Origin: a bacterium
GTDB lineage: Bacteria > Cyanobacteriota > Vampirovibrionia > Gastranaerophilales > Gastranaerophilaceae
DNA length: 10,782 nt
Assembly (NCBI GenBank): GCA_017541565.1
Contig: JAFXYU010000158.1
Location: 1 to 10,782 of the forward strand
Reading direction: 5' to 3'
Below, piece by piece: positions 5,939 through 10,782 of the stretch (position 1 is the first letter of the stretch; each line of letters starts with the position of its first letter). The notes under the pieces are model-generated. The model was not told where the DNA came from, did not search any database, and saw only the letters and a list, made by a program, of their open reading frames with translations. The translations under genes and the position numbers were made by a program.

Positions 5939-6028
5939 ATGGTTGTATAGTATACAGATGAAGATTTTGACAAACTTCTTGAAAAATATGATTATAAATT
6001 TAAACGAGGAGACATTGTCTAAGGGGTT
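5939..6028 (+). pseudogene. 5' end of the S1 gene, interrupted by TAG and TAA
   Basis: ATG 5939 has an ideal AGGAG site and is in frame with the S1 coding region, but codon 4 is TAG (5948-5950) and codon 28 is TAA (6020-6022). Between them the frame reads YTDEDFDKLLEKYDYKFKRG and then DIV, the expected start of the first S1 domain in cyanobacterial-type S1 proteins (LLEKYDY followed by GDIV). Both stops are one C-to-T change from Gln codons (CAG, CAA), which would give MVVQYTDE and GDIVQGVV. These 30 codons are therefore genuine S1 sequence carrying two nonsense codons. Sequencing or assembly error, decay, or nonsense suppression are the possible explanations. Confidence 0.7.
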
Positions 6029-7012
6029 GTGTGTTTTTATGAATCTGACGGTGCTATAGTCGATATCGGTTCAAAAAGCGCTGCTTTTGTTCCTTCTTAC
6101 GAAGTTTCCTCCGACAAGAAGGCAAAAGTAGAAGATGTTCTGGAAAAGAACACTGAGTATGAATTTCTCATCGTTCAAGACTGCGACGAAAACGGTAAAT
6201 TTACACTTTCATACAAAAAAGTTGCCGCTGCACATACTTGGACAGAACTTGAAAAAATTAAAGAAGCCGACGAAACAATTGCCGCAATAGTAACTCAAAT
6301 CGTTAAAGGCGGAATAATAGTTGATATTTCGGGAGTTCAAGGGTTTATTCCGCAAGGTCAACTTTGCGCAAGGGAAACTGTTTGTGCGGTGGGCGATAAA
6401 ATTGAAGTTAAGATTTTGACTTTGGATAAATCTCAAAATAATCTTATTTTATCCAATAAGAAGGTCTTTGAAACAAATCTTGCAGAAGTTCGCAAAAATG
6501 TATTTGAGCAAATTGAAGTCGGACAGGTTGTCAAAGGTGAAGTCGTAAGAATCACTGATTTCGGTGCATTCGTTAATGTTGGCGGTGTTGATTGCTTACT
6601 GCCGCTATCACAGATATCTTGGAAATGGGTTGAACATCCTACCGATTTATTAAAAGTCGGACAAGAAATCAACGTAGAAATAATTGATATTGATTATAAA
6701 AAACAAAGAATCAGTTTAAGCTTGAAAAATACGGAACCCGATCCGTGGATTAGAGCAGAAGAAGAACTAAAAGAAGGCGACGTAAAAGAGGGAGTAATAA
6801 CCCGAATAAAACCATTCGGCGCTTTTGTTGAAGTTCTGCCCGGAGTAGAAGCGCTCCTTCCACAGTCTGTTCTGATACAATACCAGAACAAACACGGAAA
6901 AATTCTTGAAGCAGGCTCAAAATTAGATACAAAAGTTGTTAAACTTAATGCAAAAGACAAGAGAATTTCATTAGGTTTACCGGAAGTTGAAGAAGAAGAA
7001 ACAAAAGAATAA
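6029..7012 (+). CDS. rpsA: 30S ribosomal protein S1-like, four S1 domains
   Basis: S1 binds mRNA at the ribosome and aids initiation. From GTG 6029 the open part is 327 residues; the natural protein from ATG 5939 would be 357. Four OB-fold S1 repeats are visible (numbered from GTG): repeat 1 lacks its first strand (AIVDIGSKSAAFVPSYEVS), repeat 2 is about 82-148 (GGIIVDISGVQGFIPQGQL), repeat 3 about 165-235 (GQVVKGEVVRITDFGAFVNV...KQRISLSLKNT), and repeat 4 about 248-318 (EGVITRIKPFGAFVEV...KRISLGL). Repeats 3 and 4 are closest to consensus, as in bacterial S1. The tail is Glu-rich. GTG 6029 is not a convincing natural start: it cuts inside repeat 1, and the nearby AAGGGG abuts it. The gene is monocistronic, with a strong promoter upstream and a terminator at 7021. 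Upstream nonsense codons are described at 5939-6028. Confidence 0.85.
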   Translation: MCFYESDGAIVDIGSKSAAFVPSYEVSSDKKAKVEDVLEKNTEYEFLIVQDCDENGKFTLSYKKVAAAHTWTELEKIKEADETIAAIVTQIVKGGIIVDISGVQGFIPQGQLCARETVCAVGDKIEVKILTLDKSQNNLILSNKKVFETNLAEVRKNVFEQIEVGQVVKGEVVRITDFGAFVNVGGVDCLLPLSQISWKWVEHPTDLLKVGQEINVEIIDIDYKKQRISLSLKNTEPDPWIRAEEELKEGDVKEGVITRIKPFGAFVEVLPGVEALLPQSVLIQYQNKHGKILEAGSKLDTKVVKLNAKDKRISLGLPEVEEEETKE

Positions 7013-7020
7013 GTTTTTAA

Positions 7021-7047
7021 GAGGCGATTAAATCGCCTCTTTTTTTT
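7021..7047 (+). terminator. rho-independent terminator of the S1 gene
   Basis: GAGGCGAT (7021-7028) pairs perfectly with ATCGCCTC (7032-7039) around a 3-base loop, followed by eight T (7040-7047). It lies 8 bases after the S1 stop codon. Confidence 0.95.
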
Positions 7048-7062
7048 GTTTAATATTTTCTT

Positions 7063-7083
7063 TTGTTATAAAATTGATAACAA
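7063..7083. repeat. inverted repeat TTGTTAT / ATAACAA over the ilvE -10
   Basis: Perfect 7-bp arms (7063-7069 and 7077-7083) separated by 7 bases overlap the candidate -10 and start point of the aminotransferase gene. The position is suitable for an operator, but there is no other support. Confidence 0.3.
7064..7072 (+). promoter_or_regulatory. extended -10 promoter of ilvE
   Basis: TGTTATAAA (TGn plus TATAAA at 7067-7072) lies within a 19-base block (7060-7078) that is repeated with one difference before tatD (8124-8142). The expected transcript start is near 7079, followed by an AGAGG ribosome site (7084-7088) before ATG 7096. No good -35 is visible. Confidence 0.55.
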
Positions 7084-7095
7084 GAGGAAGAACTT

Positions 7096-8118
7096 ATGAA
7101 AAAAGATATTGACTGGACTTCTTTAGGTTTCGGTTACATAAAAACAGATTACAGATACGTTTCTAATTTTGTAAACGGTAATTGGGACGAAGGTAAAATT
7201 ACGGAAACCGAGAACATAACCCTGAATGAAAGTGCATGCGTTCTACAATATGCCCAAACTGGTTTTGAAGGGCTAAAAGCATACGAAACAGCCAACGGCA
7301 GAATTGTTTGCTTCAGACCTGACTTGAACGCACAAAGAATGGTTGAATCAGCAAAACGTCTTGAAATGCCGCCATTTCCGGAAGACAGATTTATTGATGC
7401 GGTAAAAACAGTCGTAAAAAAGAACATTGAATACGTCCCGCCGTACGGTTCAGGCGCAACACTTTATATAAGACCATTTATGTTCGGTTCAAATCCTGTT
7501 ATGGGAGTAAAACCCGCTAACGAATATCAATTCAGAATTTTTACATCACCAGTCGGTCCTTATTTCAAAGGCGGAGCAAAACCTATTACACTTAGGATTC
7601 CTGATTTCGACAGAGCGGCACCGCGCGGAACGGGACATGTTAAAGCAGGTTTAAACTACGCAATGAGCCTTCACGCAATTGTTGATGCACACAAACAAGG
7701 TTATAATGAAAATATGTACCTGGATTCCGGCACTCGTACAAAAATTGAAGAAACCGGCGGAGCGAATATCATTTTTGTATCAAAAGATAATAAAGTAATT
7801 ACACCAAAATCAAACTCGATTCTGCCTTCTATAACAAGACGTTCCTTGATGTACGTTGCGGAAAACTATTTGGGGCTAAAAACAGAGCAAAGAGAAATTT
7901 ATAAAGAAGAACTTGAAGATATGAAAGAGTGCGCCCTTTGCGGCACGGCAGCGGTTCTTTCGCCTGTCGGGAAAGTCGTTGACCACGACAAAGAAATAAA
8001 ATTTCCTTCCGGAATGGAAAAACCGGGCGAAATCACCCAAAAATTATATGATACACTTACAGGTATTCAGATGGGAAAAATTGAAGCGCCTGAAGGCTGG
8101 ATTGTGGAAATTGCCTGA
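7096..8118 (+). CDS. ilvE: branched-chain amino acid aminotransferase
   Basis: A 340-residue fold-type IV PLP enzyme that transfers the amino group between Leu, Ile or Val and 2-oxoglutarate, the last step of branched-chain amino acid synthesis. Visible motifs are YAQTGFEGLKAY (52-63), ATLYIRPFMFG (121-131), RAAPRGTGHVKAGLNYA with the PLP-binding Lys183, YLDSGTRTKIEETGGANI (208-225) with the conserved Glu pair, SILPSITRRSL (241-251), and CGTAAVLSP (282-290), the phosphate-binding loop. The length and the ending APEGWIVEI match the 340-residue long BCAT type. A C-x2-C (C279, C282) recalls the redox motif of mammalian BCATs, but only the second Cys is usual in this bacterial group. ATG 7096 has an AGAGG site upstream. 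It follows the S1 terminator and has its own promoter. It is 27 bases before tatD, which also seems to have a separate promoter. Confidence 0.95.
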   Translation: MKKDIDWTSLGFGYIKTDYRYVSNFVNGNWDEGKITETENITLNESACVLQYAQTGFEGLKAYETANGRIVCFRPDLNAQRMVESAKRLEMPPFPEDRFIDAVKTVVKKNIEYVPPYGSGATLYIRPFMFGSNPVMGVKPANEYQFRIFTSPVGPYFKGGAKPITLRIPDFDRAAPRGTGHVKAGLNYAMSLHAIVDAHKQGYNENMYLDSGTRTKIEETGGANIIFVSKDNKVITPKSNSILPSITRRSLMYVAENYLGLKTEQREIYKEELEDMKECALCGTAAVLSPVGKVVDHDKEIKFPSGMEKPGEITQKLYDTLTGIQMGKIEAPEGWIVEIA

Positions 8119-8127
8119 TAAAACTTT

Positions 8128-8136
8128 TGGTATAAA
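8128..8136 (+). promoter_or_regulatory. extended -10 promoter of tatD, predicting a leaderless mRNA
   Basis: TGGTATAAA (TGn plus TATAAA at 8131-8136) lies in a 19-base block (8124-8142) that matches the block before ilvE at 18 of 19 positions. The start would fall at about 8143, only about three bases before ATG 8146. No Shine-Dalgarno site is present before tatD, which fits a leaderless or near-leaderless transcript. Confidence 0.5.
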
Positions 8137-8145
8137 ATTGATTTT

Positions 8146-8913
8146 ATGAAAGATTATTTAATAGATACGCATGCACATATTGATATGTTTGAAGAAAGCG
8201 TTGAAGAAACTTTGAACCTGATGTCGGAATACTCAGTCAAAAAAGCGGTAATTCCTGCTGTCGAAATCGGCACACAAAATAAAGTGGCAGAAATTGCTTC
8301 AAACTACGAAAATCTCTACGGAATGATCGGCATTTTCCCATCGGAAGCAAAAACTTATACCATTGAATTTGAAACAGAAATGGAAAAAATTGCAAAAACA
8401 AATAAAAAAATCGTTGCAGTCGGAGAAATCGGACTGGATTATTACTGGGATAAATCTTTTATCGAACTCCAAAAGGAAGTTTTTATAAAACAAATAAAAC
8501 TGGCTAACAGACTAAATTTGCCGATAGTTGTTCACGATAGAGAGGCTCACAAAGACTGTTTTGACATTATTAAATCAGAAAATATAAATTCCAAGGTTCT
8601 TTTTCACTGTTTTTCCGGAAGTGTTGAGTTTATGGAAGAATGCGTAAAAGAAGGATGGTATATCGCATTAGGCGGTGTTGTAACATTTAAAAATGCCGTA
8701 AAAATGAAAAATGTGGCAAGAGAAATTCCACTTGATAAACTCCTGTTGGAAACGGACTCTCCGTACCTTACTCCCGTACCATACAGAGGCAAACCAAATA
8801 AACCTGCTTATGTAAAATATGTAGCGGAAGAAATTGCAAAAATAAGACAAATTTCTGTTGATGAGATAATAAATACAACAACAGAAAATGCAGAAAGGTT
8901 TTTTGGAATTTGA
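8146..8913 (+). CDS. tatD: TatD family metal-dependent hydrolase / DNase
   Basis: A 255-residue TIM-barrel metallohydrolase of the TatD family, cytoplasmic, with reported 3'-5' DNase activity and roles in DNA repair or quality control. The metal ligands are all present: His9 and His11 in IDTHAHID, Glu94 in GEIGLDYY, His130 in VVHDREAH, His154 in LFHCFSG and Asp204 in LETDSPYLTPVPYRGK. The usual GxHPH after the second strand reads GIFPSEA (62-68), so the two His there are missing; they are not core metal ligands, and full activity remains likely. ATG 8146 begins directly at the family N-terminus. The stop TGA (8911-8913) overlaps the TTG start of tlyA, a sign of translational coupling. No ribosome binding site is seen; see the leaderless promoter at 8128-8136. 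Confidence 0.93.
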   Translation: MKDYLIDTHAHIDMFEESVEETLNLMSEYSVKKAVIPAVEIGTQNKVAEIASNYENLYGMIGIFPSEAKTYTIEFETEMEKIAKTNKKIVAVGEIGLDYYWDKSFIELQKEVFIKQIKLANRLNLPIVVHDREAHKDCFDIIKSENINSKVLFHCFSGSVEFMEECVKEGWYIALGGVVTFKNAVKMKNVAREIPLDKLLLETDSPYLTPVPYRGKPNKPAYVKYVAEEIAKIRQISVDEIINTTTENAERFFGI

Positions 8914-9719
8914 AAAAAGAAAGACTTGATAAAATTTTAGTTGATTTAGGATTTTTTGAAAACAAAAGCAAAGCGTCTGCCGCAATTTTAGCAGGAAACG
9001 TTATGATTGGAACAGATGTCGTTACAAAAGCCGGATTCCAAATTGATCCTTCAAAAGATTATGACTTCAAAGTAAAATCTATGCCCTACGTTTCAAGAGG
9101 CGGGTTTAAACTGGAAAAAGCCCTGAAAACTTTTGATATTATCGTAGAAAATCGTGTTTGTTTTGACGCTGGAGCATCCACCGGAGGGTTCACGGACTGT
9201 CTGTTACAGAACGGTGCAAAATACGTTTACGCAGTTGATGTAGGTTATGGTCAATTGGATTGGAAAATTCGCTCGTCCGAACAAGTCAAAACCATTGAAA
9301 AGACCAATCTGAAAATATGCGGTTACGAAGATATTTATTCTGAAGAAGACACTCCCGCAGATTTGCTTGTTTCGGATTTATCTTTCATATCGTTGGAAAA
9401 GGTTCTGCCAAATCTTAAATTACTCCTTTCTCCCGATGGTCACGAAATGATATGTCTTATTAAACCTCAATTTGAAGCGGGAAAAGAACTGGTTGAAAAG
9501 GGCGGAGTTGTCAGAAACAAAGAAACTCATAAGCAAGTAATTTCTAATGTCCTGAATTGCGTAACGGAATTGGGATACACAATCAAAGGACTTACATATT
9601 CTTCAATCAAAGGACCGGCAGGAAATATTGAATACCTTGTATGGTTTGGAACAAACGGCGAAAAAGCAGACTATAACATTTCGGAAATCGTTGAAACAGC
9701 ACACGAAAATTTAAAATAA
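8910..9719 (+). CDS. tlyA: TlyA family rRNA (cytidine-2'-O)-methyltransferase
   Basis: A 269-residue SAM-dependent 2'-O-methyltransferase. Characterised TlyA enzymes modify cytidines of 16S and/or 23S rRNA, which underlies capreomycin sensitivity in mycobacteria; some homologues are called haemolysins on weaker grounds. An N-terminal S4 RNA-binding domain (1-60; RLDKILVDLGFFENKSKASAAI, giving way to PYVSRGGFKLEKAL) precedes a Rossmann/FtsJ domain with the SAM loop DAGASTGGFTD (86-96). The K-D-K-E tetrad is complete: Lys67, Asp156 (VSDLSFIS), Lys185 (LIKPQFEAGK) and Glu241 (GNIEYLVW). The start is TTG 8910, matching the family start MKKERLDK and overlapping the tatD stop by four bases (TTGA). 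An AAAGG sequence lies about 13 bases upstream, so coupling from tatD is probable. Its 3' end converges on pilD with only four bases between them. Confidence 0.95.
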   Translation: MKKERLDKILVDLGFFENKSKASAAILAGNVMIGTDVVTKAGFQIDPSKDYDFKVKSMPYVSRGGFKLEKALKTFDIIVENRVCFDAGASTGGFTDCLLQNGAKYVYAVDVGYGQLDWKIRSSEQVKTIEKTNLKICGYEDIYSEEDTPADLLVSDLSFISLEKVLPNLKLLLSPDGHEMICLIKPQFEAGKELVEKGGVVRNKETHKQVISNVLNCVTELGYTIKGLTYSSIKGPAGNIEYLVWFGTNGEKADYNISEIVETAHENLK

Positions 9720-9723
9720 AGTG

Positions 9724-10620
9724 TTAAAAAATGAAAAAGCCCGCCAGCGCCCCAGCTGCAAGCGCAGGTACAAAGGGAAGATAATTTAAGTTGTCAGCGT
9801 CGCTCATCGTTTTTATTATTCTATAAGCAAGCAATCCGCCAAATACAACAAGAAGTCCTAATGTACATACATTGAGGGAATAAAAGTACAATCCTATACT
9901 CAATGCAAATAGTATTGAAAATATAATTGTTACTTTGTCTCCGTTTTTATACTTTTTATACAAAAACATCGGAACTATAAATAACATTGCAGCAGCGAAA
10001 CAATATAAAAGTATCGGAAAAATTTTCGTCAAAGTAAATATCGCACCGAGAGCACCTGCGACATAAGTATCCGCTTCGCCCATTGCCCTTGTTTTTGCAA
10101 CAAGATACCCTAATCTTGCAATTCCCTCAAACAAAATTACACAAATTAAAGCACCGAGAAAAGAATAAAAAAGACCTTGCCATCCGCCTGAAACAGAATT
10201 ATAAACAAAACCCAAAAGTCCCATTCCTATTGCAATATTACACTCAACCACCTGTGCCTTTAAATCTGTAACAGTCATTATAATCATACCGGAAACCCAG
10301 CATAGAACAAACAAAGTAACATAACTTATACCATAGTTGTAAAATGTTAATCCGAATAAAATCATTGTTAAAATTTCAACTATAGGATACTGAATGCTGA
10401 TTTTATCCTTACAAAAGTAACATTTTCCGCCAAGTAAAACATAAGACAGAACAGGGATATTGTGCCAAAAATACAATTTATGATTGCATTTAGGACATTT
10501 TGACGGCGGAAATACAATACTTTCGTTACTCAAAGAACGCAGTATTACAACGTTATAAAAACTTCCTAAGCACAGTCCTATAACACACACCCAAAATAAA
10601 ATATAACTATTCAAATCCAT
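9724..10620 (-). CDS. pilD: prepilin peptidase (type IV leader peptidase, A24)
   Basis: A 298-residue polytopic membrane protease that cleaves leader peptides of type IV prepilins and secretion pseudopilins and usually N-methylates the new N-terminus. The N-terminal part has GLCLGSFYNVVILR (15-28), then two CxxC pairs, Cys42/Cys45 (CPKC) and Cys67/Cys70 (CYFC), that bind zinc in the methyltransferase loop. The catalytic Asp candidates are Asp119 (TDLKAQ) and Asp184 (GEADTYVAGALGA). The second sits in GEAD in place of the usual GxGD, and VVE replaces LPD after the first, so this is a divergent member. About seven to eight hydrophobic segments run to the C-terminus, ending with the typical LPFVPALAAGALAGF. 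ATG 10620 is 14 bases after the sigma factor stop with a GAGAG site between, so the two are probably one operon. Confidence 0.92.
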   Translation of the reverse strand: MDLNSYILFWVCVIGLCLGSFYNVVILRSLSNESIVFPPSKCPKCNHKLYFWHNIPVLSYVLLGGKCYFCKDKISIQYPIVEILTMILFGLTFYNYGISYVTLFVLCWVSGMIIMTVTDLKAQVVECNIAIGMGLLGFVYNSVSGGWQGLFYSFLGALICVILFEGIARLGYLVAKTRAMGEADTYVAGALGAIFTLTKIFPILLYCFAAAMLFIVPMFLYKKYKNGDKVTIIFSILFALSIGLYFYSLNVCTLGLLVVFGGLLAYRIIKTMSDADNLNYLPFVPALAAGALAGFFIF

Positions 10621-10634
10621 ATATAACCGCTCTC

Positions 10635-10782
10635 TTATATAATAAATTTTTCCGAATCGGAATCTGCTATCATTTTATACAAAATACTAAACGCCTTCTT
10701 CAATCTTCTTGAAACACTCATTTGAGTAAGATTTAATTCCACTGCGATTTCTTTCTGGTTCATATCGTTATAATAATATAAC
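10635..10782 (-). CDS. RNA polymerase sigma factor, C-terminal fragment (region 4)
   Basis: Only the last 48 codons are in the window; the 5' part lies to the right. The peptide reads YYYNDMNQKEIAVELNL, then TQMSVSRRLKKAFSILYKMI. This is a helix-turn-helix of sigma region 4.2 with the (M/L)(T/N)QxEIAxxLxxxQMxVSR pattern of the SigF/SigB/SigG and FliA-like group 3 sigma factors. Region 4.2 reads the -35 element. It ends in TAA at 10637-10635, 14 bases before pilD on the same strand. In cyanobacteria, group 3 SigF controls type IV pilus genes, which would suit this neighbour, but the subgroup cannot be fixed from region 4 alone. Confidence 0.8.
   Translation of the reverse strand, partial: LYYYNDMNQKEIAVELNLTQMSVSRRLKKAFSILYKMIADSDSEKFII

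Noticed and set aside
5948..6022. Genome-wide reassignment of TAG and TAA to Gln
   Set aside because: The GT9 and flavodoxin genes end in TAG, and the thioesterase, S1, tlyA and pilD genes end in TAA, at family-appropriate C-termini. These are therefore real stops in this genome.
7374..8118. ilvE C-x2-C as a mammalian-type redox switch
   Set aside because: The enzyme belongs to the bacterial 340-residue BCAT type, in which only the second Cys is usual; the pair is probably incidental.
9715..9780. Bidirectional terminator between tlyA and pilD
   Set aside because: The gap is only four bases, and no stem-loop with a T-run is visible on either strand near it.

Overview
The window is AT-rich bacterial DNA carrying mostly chromosomal housekeeping genes, with one accessory-looking stretch near the left end. 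Three features point to a Gram-negative-type bacterium, possibly a non-photosynthetic relative of cyanobacteria (Melainabacteria/Vampirovibrionia type). These are an S1 protein of the cyanobacterial style, an ADP-heptose-type glycosyltransferase, and a SigF/SigB-like sigma factor beside a prepilin peptidase. This placement is inferred from protein style and composition, not from a search.

Layout. (1) 1-405, minus: 5' part of an RDD-family membrane protein running off the left edge. (2) 406-1864: a gene-poor stretch with two small plus-strand genes, the second encoding a cytosolic-looking EF-hand protein. They are followed by a 214-bp element with perfect 15-bp terminal inverted repeats. (3) 1865-4225, minus: acyl-ACP thioesterase, flavodoxin and GT9 (heptosyltransferase-family) glycosyltransferase in a tight operon, then tRNA-Ser(CGA), which has its own promoter. 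(4) 4350-5859, plus: a membrane GT2 glycosyltransferase split into two frames by one base in an A6 run. (5) 5877-7047, plus: a four-domain ribosomal protein S1-like gene with a near-consensus promoter, a strong ribosome binding site and a clean terminator. Codons 4 and 28 of its natural frame are TAG and TAA. (6) 7060-9719, plus: branched-chain aminotransferase, TatD-family nuclease and TlyA rRNA methyltransferase; tatD and tlyA overlap by four bases. (7) 9724-10782, minus: prepilin peptidase downstream of the 3' end of a sigma factor, converging on tlyA.

How the genes relate. The thioesterase operon and the GT2 gene diverge from a shared region of about 125 bp and fit envelope lipid and glycan metabolism. 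The S1, aminotransferase, TatD and TlyA genes are core functions. The sigma-pilD pair suggests control of type IV pili or secretion. Several candidate promoters share an extended -10 (TGnTATAAT-like); the one before tatD lies so close to the ATG that its mRNA would be leaderless.

Main points for a second look: the doubly nonsense-interrupted S1 gene, the adjacent frameshifted GT2 gene, the inverted-repeat element beside the EF-hand gene pair, and the shared promoter architecture. I found no CRISPR array, integrase, transposase or recognisable defence system.
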